From contig NMRA01000837.1 of the NCBI GenBank assembly GCA_002633005.1, positions 82,216 to 126,088 on the forward strand: a stretch of 43,873 nucleotides of DNA. Direction: 5' to 3'. Of this stretch, positions 1 through 11,199 are shown piece after piece. The DNA is from Phoronis australis (Eukaryota > Phoronida > Phoronidae). Made by a program: the position numbers and the translations under genes. Below the pieces are notes generated by a model that worked only from the letters and a program-made list of their open reading frames with translations, was not told where the DNA came from and ran no database searches. The first letter of the stretch is position 1; each line of letters starts with the position of its first letter.

Positions 1-3000
1 AACCTCGTACACGGTCCCAAAGTGACAGTTAAAAGAGGTGGTAGAATCTTCCCTCTCCACATTTGTGAAATAGATCATCCCATCACCGGAGCATGACACA
101 ATCTGCAAGTGTAGTAAGTCTGCTTCATGAAAAGTGACTTTTAAGTCACTTAAAGACTTAGGACAGAAATTTGGTCCTGTGCTCCTGCTTCACAGTTTGT
201 GAATTAAGTTTTAGCAAAGTATTTATTAGCTCCTCACAGACTGTAAATAATAATCAAAATTACCTCTCAGTTACTAGACGTTTTGTGTATATTCTCCGAT
301 GCTTTGCATCTTTGGTAAACCAAGATTAAATTATTTTTCAAAAAGAATTGTGTAGAGCGTAACTGTCGCATGGAGGGAAGAGCAAGATCCTCCGCAGCAC
401 ACAAACGTATTGACAACCTTCTAGTTACAGTACACCAAGTATTCAGACAAAATGAACAGTATGAAAACCATCAACCGAAAACACTCGTGTGTTTAACGAA
501 TTCTGTTTGCAACAAAATTTTCAGATTTGTAGTAGAGTGATCCTTCAAATATGTTAGCCATGTTCAGATGACAACAATCCTTCAGTCATGCACGATCAGT
601 TCGCTTTGAAAATAACATTAGCTCAGTTCATACACCAGTGACCAGTTCAAGTGCTGTCGAGACTGCCAATGTTGGAGATGCCATAGGTCACGCTGGATAT
701 ATTCTACACTCAGTCGTGCAACGGGAAACTAGTAACTTAATGATCATTTACACCTGATTGCCATTATTATTCCAAATACAACTGCTACAGCTGGCGTTAT
801 CGACGACGTTAAATGACAGTAAACTTACGTGGTTGTCTGACGTGTTTGGCAAAAACTTGGCACTGAAGATATTGGCTCTGTGACCACTATGCATCGAGAA
901 AATCGTCTGAAATGGACAACAGCGAAATTAGAAGCAAAGTTTTAGAACTTGATCACATGACACAAACATCAAAATGTGGGATTAATAATAAACAGAATAC
1001 CGAGAGTTAAAATTTAAGAAAGGATGGACAGGGAATCTGTCCAGGTTGGTTGCTCTTCAAGAACTAGGTAAAGTCCTCAAGGCTTTGTATCCCTTTCAAA
1101 TCTTCAAACAGAAATGTGAAATCTCAGTCACTATAGCTTGTGGTCCCATAAATCACACACGAGAATTATTTACAGTTCACTTTCAGATTTCCTTTTCAGA
1201 ATGTAAGGAGTTCGTTATTGTAATTATTATAGCTCAAAAATAAAATTTAGTTTCTTTCTACTGAGCAAGATACTCAATGTGTGGTTCACCACGTGCATTA
1301 AAAAATAAAGACAAAATAATTTTCAAAATAATGAATGCCAGAACGAGACTCGCATAGTTTAACTAAAAGTGCTAAGCCAAATTTTCCATTGAAGCTATTT
1401 TTACAACATACTTCTGTGATTATCAACGACATGCGCAAATTTCAGCATAGTCTTGGACTACTTATCATTCCCTGGCCTTTACTTACTATGAAGCAGTCCT
1501 TTTGACAGTCCCTGATGTTGATAATCAGGCAATACATTGCTAACCAGTGGATGAATCTGGTTAACAAAATCTGGGAACTTCAAAACGGTATACTGCCATT
1601 GCAACATTGTACGTATATGGTGGAGTAGTTGGGGCATTTACGTTGTATCAGTGGTCCATTATGACGACCAACTCGATATGATCAGAGTCTGAGATTAATC
1701 GGTTACAGTGTTTGCTCAGAGAAATATAGAGAAAACATGGCGTATATGTCTACAGCTTCATTTCTAATTCAATGCTTCGTATTAAGTCCGCGTCACAATA
1801 GCAGCATTGACTATGGAAAACAAGTTTGAGATAACCAATGATTTTGAGTTTTTAGTGAAAATATAAATGTCTGATGGCTTCTCCCCTACCTTTTGTGAGT
1901 ATGGGTTGACGATGTTTAAGAACTGGTCATCAGAGCCCGACAGAATGTAACTGCCCGTCTCATTCCAGCTGATTGTGTTCACCTAGAAAGGCAACGACAA
2001 TTACTATCACACAATCAAGCTTTGAAATAGTCAAAATAGTGTTCTCCACCGCTTGTTTCACCGTGTCGCTGGTAGTTGCCACAAGTTTGAATGGCCCGTG
2101 TTTGAAAAAATAACGACCACCATACAAAAAAGTTGTCACCTTCGTTGCTAACGTCTTCATTGCTTTATTAGGCTTAACAATAACTGGGTCAGCTATTACT
2201 GCTTAACTAAAGCAGGTAACAAGGCAGGTAAATGTGCACAACTGAAGGACATATGCACTACAGACAAGGTCACCTGCCACTCAGCTGCTCACTTCCGAAA
2301 CAGCATGTTTCAGGCTTGGCATTCCGACACGCTTGGATTTTCAGTTGTGGAGAACACTGATATCATACTGAACTTAAAGACAATTCTAATTGTTTTCAAT
2401 ACAGCCACATTTCTACCTACTGCCAAGAGGTAAGTGAGCAGTTACTTGCATGAAAAAGCATGGACTAAGAGTCACATAACCATGTCATCAGATATAGAAA
2501 CTTAAAGTAACATTTTACTCGAATTGTGACTGATTAGAAAACCTGTTCCCAAGCAAAATACAGTTGTTCCGCTCACGAATACACACAGACCTAGACTAAC
2601 AAATCCACGGGTTAACACTGATGCCGTGCAAACTAAATAATTTTGTGTGTCAAATGATACCAACACTTGACCCAATAGCCATTCAAAATTTGTTTCAACT
2701 CATTTCTCACCAAGATGAAAAAAAAGTTGAGGATTTTGAATGAATTGGCAATACACAGCAACTTGGGATTGAGTACAAGGTGGGTTTTATGTGCTGAAAG
2801 CAATACGGCTAATGACCATTATGAGGCCAGGTCACTAACCAGGCACTTAACAAAGGTATCACTATGTGATATTCAGTGCTTATTGGCTAAAAACGAGTAG
2901 AAAAAAACAAAGTCTTAACAAGTAACATTCACAGTGTATGAGCATAGAGTTCACGACTAGGGTTAAGCTTGAAGAAGACATTCTTACACATCCTCTGTGA

Positions 3001-3049
3001 ACATCTAGTTTGCATTGTAGTTGAAGTCGCTGAACAAGATCCAGACTTC
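1..3049 (-). CDS. DCAF6: DCAF6 (NRIP)-like WD-repeat protein, partial, N-terminal half of the propeller
   Basis: Four exons on the minus strand, in coding order 2988..3049, 1890..1982, 829..906 and 1..102 (continues off the left edge). Each has an AG acceptor and, where visible, a GT donor (gtaaga, gtaggg, gtaagt), and the phases agree. The pieces match human DCAF6 in order, as recalled: [18 protein letters not shown], then [19 protein letters not shown], then [14 protein letters not shown], then [19 protein letters not shown]6 is a WD40 substrate receptor for the DDB1-CUL4 ubiquitin ligase and a nuclear-receptor interaction protein, found in nucleus and cytoplasm. The SGSDD and SCSGDG stretches are WD-blade signatures. 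The exon at 2988 starts in phase 1, so at least one upstream exon with the start codon is missing; none was recognised between 3050 and 8700. Identity is secure; the family (DCAF6 rather than another DCAF) rests on the NPYSxK and [10 protein letters not shown] matches. Confidence 0.88.
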
Positions 3050-3094
3050 CTGCAAACAGAAGAGAACAGTTAGGTAATTTTAAGTTATACAAGG

Positions 3095-3260
3095 GACTAT
3101 CAAGAAATTGAGATTTTTGTCATGAAAAAATCAAAAGTTGTATAAAGTGTAAATGAAATTACATTTACATTAAACGGTCAATACAGACTTGTCGATAAGG
3201 TCCTAATAGTAAGTATGGTATAATCTCACCAATTTGAGACAAAAACAATCGCCAAAATTG
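3095..3260 (+). repeat. Dispersed repeat family R1, divergent fragment
   Basis: Shares order and wording with the other R1 copies: an AAAGTTGT/GCATAAA-like block followed by CAGACTTGTCGATAAGGTCC, which parallels CAGACTTGCCGATAAAGTCC at about 16152 in the copy at 15735-16190. It lies in the DCAF6 gene just upstream of the 2988-3049 exon. It has no coding capacity. The boundaries are approximate because the copies are diverged. Confidence 0.4.
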
Positions 3261-6200
3261 TCCTTTCTCCTTTTAAGATCTTCTTACATTGTTGTGAGGA
3301 TCCAGAAGTTTTCAAAAATTGTGTGTGATGGTAAACATCATCCAAAACTTGAATATTGTAAAGTATCAATTTCACTGCCATAGACTTTATATGAAAAATA
3401 AAATGTCAGCTGTTGGCCATATTTTGTTCTAAATTGCCTGGTAAAAGCTTACTGCAAGTAAGAGATTAAAAAGTAGACAGGAAAACCAAGGAAGACCGCC
3501 GGTGAAGATATTGATGAGACAAATACATCAAAACATAGAAGGCGATAGTTTGCAAAATCCATCAAAATCTTCGGGAAGCTTTCACAAGTAAATAAGTCTC
3601 AGAGCAAATGCTGGTTGGGTAACACTGTCAGCTGCTAATGTAGAAAATATTCATGTGAAACATGAGCTGGAATAACCGAGACTTTGAAATGAAAATACAA
3701 AAAATTGCAAAATTAACAGAGGTGCACTTTTGGCAACACCGATAACTCATACAATATGCAGATCAATTTAGAGTACAAAATTCCAGCATCCTCACTTCAA
3801 AATCTGAAATTTCAATGAATTTTTGGAGACCGTTACCAACATCATCTCCATCTACACGAGCTAACGAAACATACGCTGTAGGGAAGGAGAGGGTCGAGGG
3901 TTGCTGTTGGCGTACACCGTACGCTATCAATGTCAAAAGAATGGCAATGCAAGATTCAATGCTCCATTTGTTGCTTTCATATTATTAAAATAAGAGGAAT
4001 GCCGTTTGAATTTTCACACTTAAATTACTCCTCACCAGTCCTCAGAACAGGAATGATGCTACACTAGACCGCTCAAGATTCCTACATCGGTTGATTTCTG
4101 CATTGTGCCAGTCAGTGCTTTAAGTTATATAGGAGGGTTATTAGGCAACGACTAGTCACAATCATGGGAAAACAAAGACCTTTTGCAGCATTGAAAAGAC
4201 AACACGGGTGTCTCCTTCCTGCGCGTACATCATGCCGTAAAGAGAACAGACTCCTCTTGTGGCCGTTATGCATTTCACCTATGATGAGGAACCTGAAAAA
4301 TAAATCATGATTAAGCACATGCAGTTGGAGTGTCTGAACCTTAAAGGATGATACTCTTTGACCCATCCTAAACTACGTGTACATGCTACAAATCATTAAA
4401 TAGAATTGGGGATGCCATGCAGACACGGCATTTACAATAGTGATTGCTGGTTAAGATTCATTTAAGAGCTGATAGAACTAATGATGTTATCTTAAAATAG
4501 ATGCAACTAAACAGCTGTTGGGAACTTACCTACAAACCCGGGGATCCTACAATTATGTTTCAGAAGCCACAGGGAACATGAGTTCCTATCTTTTGAGAGG
4601 GTAAATAACCAAAAAATCTCATTTGGTATCGAATCTAGATGACACAAGTCTCTAAATTGAGGCTAGCCAGATATGAATCTAGTCCATTATCAAGCATTCA
4701 TGTGTGCTTTCGGTCAGCATTAGGACTTGCAGGCCTGTCATCTAACGTGATTCAAAAAGTTACTAAAACCATTCACTGACGGGTACCAGACAAACACATT
4801 TAATGCATCTAGTTTAGCTAATTTTCATCATAGTTCTTCGGGTTGAAATGATACTATATTAACATTTTATGAAAAGTTCAATTTCAAGGGCCAAACAGAT
4901 TTAATAATCACCAGTGTCTCGATACATTAATTTATTTGCTGTGAAGACACCACTAATGTGGTACTTGCTCTATTCTACCCAACAGGTCCTCGGATTAAAT
5001 TCCCTGATAAACGGGTCTGTTGTGGACAATGGAAATTGTACAAATCTACTGACAAAATAAGGTGCCACAAAATGGGTCAAGCTTCTAATGAACATGTTCT
5101 GTAAATGCCTATTTTGTAATGCAAGTCCCTACACTCTCCCAGTGCTATGAGGAGAAGCCTTGTCATTTTGTCAAACAATGACGGGGAATCAGGGTGGTCA
5201 CTGGTTAACAATACGGTCATAATTGGACATTGTTAGAGTCAGCATAGTTCGGTAGCAGCCTTTCGTTAACACAAACTTCATTGAAAACACAACTGGACTT
5301 TTTTGACAGCTTAATACAGACTTGCACGTAGAGTAGAAACAATCTCCTTTCTTCAGGCATGCAGCTACAGAGCAAAACTCCCCAGACATAATAGACATAC
5401 AAATTAAAACATAGCCATGTTTTGAGCCATTTTTAACCTTTTTCACCGTGCCTGATAACCACAAAATATTTCAATTGACATCATGCCAGTTAGGCAAGGA
5501 CCCGCCTGAGACTGAACGAAGCACATGACTTAACTTGGTGCGTGACACTTACAAAAAGTAGCTACAGAAGATATATCCGGTGGAATTTATAAGATAACAT
5601 TTTCGTATGTCAACAAGCGTGATTTCGCGCAACTTCCAGGAAGGGTAGCTTGAGTGAACCACGACAGATTTTCTTGGATTTGTTCAAACTATGTCGAATT
5701 CGAGTCACTAACTAAATGCAACAAAATGTTTTAGCACAGCTATATTTAAGCAATTTAAATGTTCAAATTGGGTTGATTTGTAGAAAATTTTATACTCATC
5801 ACACCTTGATTGGTGCCATCAAATTTTACTTATTTTCCATAATTCTCAGGCAGTGGATTGTGTCAAAAGTGGATCAAGGGTGTCGAATGTGGGTCATTTG
5901 AAAAATATAGTCCAAATTCACAAGAATTGGATCAAAACTACCGGAATCAAAGCATAAGTAAACAAAAAGGACAGATGGACTGTATTGTGCATAGACATCT
6001 TATACTATAGACCGAGTGCACGCGTAACTGCAGCTGACAACTTGACGCCATATTGGAGAGTGTTACAAGACATGTGACACGGCTAATTGCCGTGTAAACA
6101 AACGGGGTAAATTGTCTTTTTCAAATCGCGATATCTAATAAATAAAGAGGCAGAAGACTGTGATTTTTCCATAAACAAACAAAAACATGTGATGTAGCAC

Positions 6201-6488
6201 TTACATGCATTTTTTAAGAGTAAATCATTCGATAGGGAAAATATTAAACTATTAGAAGATCGCAACCGCTGGCAGATTCTCGAGTGGCCTGAGCGGCTGC
6301 CCGCCTATCAATCCACTGCAAGCATATTATTTTTCGTTTTTTTTTCAAGAGAAACCACTAAGATCATGCAAATTTATCATTTAATTCGTGTCGCTCGATG
6401 CAAATACATTATATCCAGGAGACGTGCCGCTCACTCGGGACTTACTATCGTGGTGCTCCAATAAGCCTTTTCACTGTGTGTTAAACAA
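3261..6488. other. Gene-free stretch (DCAF6 5' intron or upstream DNA)
   Basis: No supported exon, RNA gene or transposase was seen here. The missing DCAF6 first exon may lie in this span, but no open stretch resembles the N-terminus of that family. A perfect 7-bp hairpin with a TAATT loop sits at 6077-6095. The rest is AT-rich DNA with short chance ORFs. Confidence 0.4.
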
Positions 6489-6590
6489 TGACCCCGGATA
6501 ACTTCATAAAATTAAAATATGACCCGGGTCTCTTTTAATGGGGTCAAAATTTAATATGAACTACTGTAAAAAATGACCTCATTGGGGTCA
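6489..6590. promoter_or_regulatory. Cluster of TGACC/GGTCA nuclear-receptor-like half-sites
   Basis: Within about 100 bases there are TGACCCC (6489), TGACCCGGGTC (6520), GGGGTCA (6540), TGACCTC (6574) and GGGGTCA (6584). The last two form an inverted pair three bases apart. A TATAAATA string follows at 6591. TGACC/GGTCA is the core half-site of many nuclear receptors. No gene start was identified next to it, and the cluster could equally be part of an old transposable element. Confidence 0.25.
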
Positions 6591-6599
6591 TATAAATAA

Positions 6600-8745
6600 A
6601 TGACAGGTTTTTAAAGTTCATTAGGGTGCTCTGCCTTTCAGTACAGTGGTTGCGAGCGTGTGATAACATCTAGCTCCTTTGTTAACTAATGAGCATAGTC
6701 AACATGCAGATAAATTATCTACCAGGCTTATAACCGACCACATGTGAACACAGTCAAACCCAGTACGTTGGTACGTTCGGACAGAATAGATTGTCTTAAC
6801 TTCGATTGTAGTTGGGCGATTTTGGTGATTCAAAAATTATAAGCTTGATCAGTATTTGATGGGCAATTCAGAAATGTCATTGGTTTATGTTCAAACAACT
6901 TATAACTTAACTTATTTTTAACAGCACAGCCCAGATTAGAGCAACTATCGAACAAAAGAGAGCTGACTCTCCAACTCTAATTGCCAGAATGGACTTAATT
7001 AGTCGTCTGTGTAAAATATTGGCTGTGTACAGCGGTCATCCACCCAAATTGTGCTATGCACCCTGACAAGTTAGACTAAACGGGACAACTCTGTAATGTA
7101 AAAAGCAAAGACCACAGACGCAATTCCTCCAAAAAACTTAACTCTTTGGCTGCAGGCATAAAACTGCGAGCCCCCGGATTTTCTGATTGATGCCATAGGG
7201 CTCCCACCAATGTTTTCTGCCATTTTTGTCCCATGTAACAATCTCCAATATGGCGTCATATTGACAACACGAGCTGCAAGTATCTGCGTATGCCTAGTCT
7301 ATGTGATGTCTATGGTATTGTGGTTGAAAATCAGCAATACACAACAGCTCTTCAGACACTGGAACTTTGCAGTTGGTTTAACCAATTTCACTGCGTTCTC
7401 CTAGCATCAATCTATGAGACTAACTCATTCACTTCAATGGAATACAGACACATGACCAAGGTTCAACAGAAGCATCGAGATTTTAATTTCCAACTCTATT
7501 AATCTGTAACTTAATTTTAATTAAAGAATTACAAGTAGTTTTATACCTAATGTATTCAACTTAAAAATATGAAAATAAACAATGTCTTCACTTTTATTTC
7601 AACTGAAACCAGCACATTATTTTGAACTTTTCCATTTCCATCAAGATCATGTAACTACTACTAGGTCACTGGAAAAGCTTGCGAAAGTTTGTCAAAGAAT
7701 GGAGCTCTTAGCGATCACATTAAGTTCTTAACTTTTCTTTATTAGCAGGTAAGACATGAATGTTGATGACAAAACACTATATTCAATTAATCTGCGATAA
7801 ATTCCTCAATTATTCAAAAAAGTCAAGTGGAGTGACCCACTTTCGGCATAATTCGAATTGGACATGATGATTGTATATGTCAATTATAACTCACTGTATG
7901 TAAAAGTATGTTTTATTTGCGGCCTACGTGCCTGCCAGCCAGTTAGCCAAACAGCATCATCATGCTCTGCCACCTGTTGACAGCAAAGCTGTTGCATGAG
8001 TGAGTGTCACTATTCACTAGTAGTGGCACCTGGTGTTGTACGCGTTTTATTTCTGGCAAGTAGCTCTGACTAGGTGGCACTGAACAGTTAGGCTGCGACT
8101 GCAGCCGTGGCCAATTTGCAGTCCCAAAATATTAAAATCTGGGGGTAGGTCAGGCTTGGGGGCATTTTTAGGTAGGTACTGCATGTCAGCCACGTGAATG
8201 TGGTTTGTTTGTATTTGTGAACATATTGAGAATGAAAAAAGACGGCTTGCTCGGCTGCAGCAGCACTCCTCTTCAAGATGACGGCCCCCTGTTGCAATTG
8301 TGCATTGCTGGATAGTGACTGAGAATTAAATTGGCCACAATTTCAGGTAGACCTCAAACAAGCCAGATTTTCAAAAAAACTAGTAGGTTGACAGTACTTT
8401 TGGACCACAATTTTGGAATAGGTAGGAAAATTGCTTTCAGAATCTAATGTTGGCTTTAGTTGAGCATCGGCAGGCAAGTGGTGTTTTGGGATGAAAAGTG
8501 CCGATTTTGCGTTTTTTACCCCTTTTTTCTTAGTCTAGCTTGTTTTCAGTAGGAGTGAAAGGATCAAAAATACGAGAGAATAAAGTTTCTGTGCTCATCT
8601 GTATCCAGTGTAGGGCTTCTGATGTGAAATGATCTGACACTTTTCGTTCCAGTGACATGTGTTCATTTGTGAGTTCGCTGTTATCGCTACTACTAGCGCC
8701 GCCAAGTGGTGAATAAGCAACGGTCAAGTAGGAAGCGCGAGAACA
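6600..8745. other. Gene-free stretch between the half-site cluster and the THAP fragment
   Basis: No supported gene. The longest open frames lack recognisable motifs or splice logic. The 7990-8520 portion has GGTAGGT-rich text that looks repeat-derived, but no partner copy was found in this window. Confidence 0.35.
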
Positions 8746-8841
8746 ATGGGGCAGGGCGCATTTTGCAGTGCGATACATTGCACTAATTCATCCACGAAAA
8801 ACCCCAGATGTATTTGTTACGTTTCCTAAGGATCCAGAAAT
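8746..8841 (+). pseudogene. THAP zinc-finger first-exon remnant, frame-disrupted
   Basis: An ATG at 8746 opens a frame reading MGQGAFCSAIHCTNSSTKNP. It has the C-x4-C start and the NxxxKNP spacing of a THAP domain. After NP the match carries on one base later in another frame as DVFVTFPKDPE, with the FPKDPE box typical of this domain. A GTAAGG donor-like site follows at 8842, where a THAP first exon might end. THAP domains are C2CH zinc-coordinating DNA-binding modules in transcription factors and P-element-like transposases. The second half (C-x2-H and the AVPTIF-type end) was not found downstream. The one-base shift means a pseudogene, a sequencing error or a chance match; the first is favoured. 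Confidence 0.45.
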
Positions 8842-8849
8842 GTAAGGAT

Positions 8850-9600
8850 TATTTGTTATTCAATAAATTGATACATTGTTTTTTATTTTGTGCGTTCTAT
8901 TCATCATTGGAAGACAAGTCCATGCAGTCCCGGTGCTGCTGTTGTCTGCAGTGTAGGCTACTGCACAGGCTACGCTCTGCCTTCTGCACATACTTTGTTG
9001 TCAATATACGTCTACTACTGTGTAAGGGAGCATCAGAATGGAATTGTGGTAGTGACGAATCGTTTTGCTTTCTTCTTCTTACTTATGTTACACCTCAGTA
9101 CTGCATAAACCAATTTTCTGCACTGGTAGAAGCTTGGCGTATTCAATACGGAACACATTCAAAATTGTTGTGTGGACATGAAACACATACACGCAGTGAG
9201 CTTGGGGCCATGCTCAAAACGAGGGCCAAATCTTATCACCACCAAAGCACATGTTGTCAATGGTCAGGGGAACAACCAAAACTTGTGATGATGGGAGGGG
9301 CTGAACACGCATGTGGCATACCAAACTGGTTACCTATTTAGCACTACTCCCATGCATCCCCTGGGAAGAGGTCAACATGTGCGCATTTGGCGCCCACCTG
9401 GTTTGCACTCCTCCCTTGTACCCCTTTGCTGGCGCCTGGGGGAACTCCTCCCTGAACCCCCCAGGAGCAATCACTAAAATTATGACTAATGAGTAATGTA
9501 GTCCATGGAGGTATGAAATTTATGAGGAATGGTAATTTGCCTTATTGAGAACTTAAACTTGAAACAAAACCAAGATGGCTTTTGAAGGGAGATTCAAAAG
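8850..9600. other. Gene-free stretch between the THAP remnant and the LTR element
   Basis: A 177-codon open frame spans most of this stretch (from 8808). It has no domain signature, no plausible signal or repeat structure and an odd cysteine run, so it is treated as chance. No RNA gene or inverted repeat was seen. Confidence 0.35.
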
Positions 9601-9605
9601 AATGA

Positions 9606-9750
9606 TGAAGTATTATCTGGCCGGTTAGAGGCGATAATGAAGACACCAGGTTTAGAACAATAGCTTTATATTTGAAGACTAAGTACCGAGAGAACTACTT
9701 CATTCACAGCAATATATGACTACGCTACATAGTAATACGATACTACAACA
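9606..9750 (-). repeat. 3' LTR of the Gypsy-like element
   Basis: 145 bp, alignable without gaps to the other LTR with three substitutions (near positions 9663, 9727 and 9734). It begins TGAAG and ends ACAACA on the plus strand, giving TG...CA ends in the element's own orientation. Confidence 0.93.
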
Positions 9751-9762
9751 TCCCCCCTCTTT
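9751..9762 (-). other. Polypurine tract
   Basis: The minus strand reads AAAGAGGGGGGA directly before the 3' LTR. This is the expected place and composition for the plus-strand DNA primer in reverse transcription. Confidence 0.85.
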
Positions 9763-9887
9763 AGTAAATGCGGTTATAATACGGTTAGAACGTAATGATC
9801 AATGATGATAACTTGATCTTGTAGCAGGTGCTAAGTAAGTAAGTATGATTACGCATATGATATCTTAGTAAGCTAGTGTCCTAATAT

Positions 9888-10396
9888 TTAAACAAAATCC
9901 TTGTAGCGAGATGGTCTTGAAGTCTTTCGCTCAGATCTCCTGATGATGGATTCTGGTTTAGCTACTGCTGGTGTACTGCGAGAGTCCTCTGATGTGGCAG
10001 TAGATGCTGACTGAGTAGGCGTGTCGTCGCTGAAATGAACACGTTTCGGCATCATGTCTCGCAAATGATGTCTATTGCGGCGAAGCCTAGTGCCATTTGG
10101 GGTTTCGACGATATAACTGTCCGGATTCTCATCTTGGAGTACGATGGTACCCGGGCGCCAAGTCTTGGTTTCTTTATCGAGGATTCTAACATGCTGACCA
10201 CGAAACAAGCTTGGAAGCGATTGTTTAAAGCATTGTTTGTCATGATGGTCCTTCATGTTTGTAGCTCGTTCATCCAATCTTCTGCGATGTGCATCCTCAC
10301 CAGGTTCAGAGCGGCTCGGTAGAGTCGTGACTACTGGTCGGCCAAATAGCAATTCTGCTGGTGATGGAAGTTTTGCGTCAATCGGAGTGGCTCTGA
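9888..10396 (-). CDS. Gypsy-type pol, C-terminal part (integrase tail), interrupted by gap
   Basis: About 169 residues are open from the N gap to a TAA stop at 9888-9890. The text after the gap includes TPIDAKLPSPAELLFGRP, typical of the region after the integrase core in Ty3/Gypsy elements, where host-integrated copies read RATP/YRTTP. It is followed by a basic segment and GQHVRILDKETKTWRPG, the SH3-like C-terminal integrase fold. The last 60 residues are polar and Ser/Thr/Arg-rich. Integrase inserts the element's DNA copy into the genome. Protease, reverse transcriptase, RNase H and the integrase core are not in the sequence shown. No stop or shift occurs in the visible part, in keeping with a young copy. 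Confidence 0.85.
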
Positions 10397-10548
10397 NNNN
10401 NNNNNNNNNNNNNNNNNNNNNNNNNNNNNNNNNNNNNNNNNNNNNNNNNNNNNNNNNNNNNNNNNNNNNNNNNNNNNNNNNNNNNNNNNNNNNNNNNNNN
10501 NNNNNNNNNNNNNNNNNNNNNNNNNNNNNNNNNNNNNNNNNNNNNNNN
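10397..10548. other. Assembly gap, 152 N
   Basis: A run of N inside the LTR element, between the gag start and the pol end. Its length is too short for the missing gag-pol, so it is a size estimate or placeholder. Confidence 0.97.
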
Positions 10549-10590
10549 ATCGTCGCCGTCCCAGGCCATCTTCGGTATGGAAGCCGCCAT
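10549..10590 (-). CDS. gag-like ORF start, truncated by gap
   Basis: An ATG at 10590 opens MAASIPKMAWDGDD and runs into the N gap. An MAA start followed by an aromatic and acidic stretch resembles Gag N-termini of invertebrate Gypsy elements. It follows an untranslated leader of about 450 bases after the primer binding site, the normal order. Only 14 residues are visible, so this rests mainly on position. Confidence 0.6.
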
Positions 10591-11036
10591 ATTTGTTTTG
10601 ATCCGGGGTCAAATGTCACAGGCACAGAGGTCGCAGACGGTCACTTGCACTGATCTAATTATAGGTCGTCTGGGAATGTGGGAGTGACAATTTTCAGGCA
10701 CAGTCTGCGACAGACAATGGCGATTAGGTGTCAGTCCGCGTGACAATGAATTCCGTGCTTCTCCTATCCTCGGACAGGAATAAAACGTTGATAGTATAAT
10801 GATCACTGAACACCGACTGTCCGTTCAGAACAGTCGTTATCTTGCACTTACGAATTTCTGTCTTTTCTGTCTGCTGGTTGACGGACAGGTACTATAGGGT
10901 TTGCAGACAAGGGCGCGTCGCGGCTTGACGTTGTCCGGCTCCCGGTAGATGCACGAAAATTAGTTTCTGCATATCTCCAAAGTCCATTCAGTTGCACAAC
11001 ATCGGTCCTGGCAATCACAGGTATGATTGTGTGTTT

Positions 11037-11049
11037 ACCGCTGCCACCA
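11037..11049 (-). other. Primer binding site, tRNA-Leu-like
   Basis: Directly after the 5' LTR the element strand reads TGGTGGCAGCGGT. This is complementary to a tRNA 3' end of ACCGCTGCCA plus CCA, which matches animal tRNA-Leu (UAG/AAG isoacceptors) as recalled. It starts at the LTR border with no spacer. Confidence 0.75.
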
Positions 11050-11194
11050 TGAAGTATTATCTGGCCGGTTAGAGGCGATAATGAAGACACCAGGTTTAGA
11101 ACAATAGGTTTATATTTGAAGACTAAGTACCGAGAGAACTACTTCATTCACAGCAATATATGACTACGCTATATAGTAACACGATACTACAACA
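11050..11194 (-). repeat. 5' LTR of the Gypsy-like element
   Basis: 145 bp, the partner of 9606-9750 with three substitutions. In element orientation it contains a TATATAG string about 18 bases in that could serve as a promoter element. Confidence 0.93.
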
Positions 11195-11199
11195 AATGA

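Larger units (their letters stand above)
9606..11194 (-). mobile_element. Gypsy-like (Ty3-type) LTR retrotransposon, interior collapsed around an N gap
   Basis: Two 145-bp direct repeats (9606-9750 and 11050-11194) bound the element. It is flanked on both sides by AATGA (9601-9605 and 11195-11199), a 5-bp target-site duplication. Each LTR reads TGTTGTAG...ACTTCA in element orientation. A polypurine tract abuts the 3' LTR and a tRNA-like primer site abuts the 5' LTR. Inside are a gag-like start (10549-10590) and the pol C-terminus (9888-10396), separated by 152 N. An intact element of this type would be several kilobases long, so most of gag-pol is missing from the assembly rather than from the genome. 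The LTRs differ at only three positions, so the insertion is recent. Confidence 0.93.

Noticed and set aside
3780-3880. Exon-like open stretch on the minus strand after a good acceptor (CTCTCCTTCCCTACAG)
   Set aside because: About 37 codons then a stop, no donor, and no similarity to the missing DCAF6 N-terminus; kept out for lack of support.
4112-4366. 84-codon minus-strand open frame with plausible splice signals, considered as the DCAF6 first exon
   Set aside because: The peptide does not resemble the family N-terminus in any frame.
6267-6320. tRNA-like text (GTGGCCTGAGCGGCTGCCC)
   Set aside because: Only a D-arm-like piece; no acceptor stem, anticodon arm or T-arm can be formed.
8808-9341. 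177-codon open frame on the plus strand
   Set aside because: No domain, no family-like composition, and it overlaps the THAP remnant in a different frame; likely chance.
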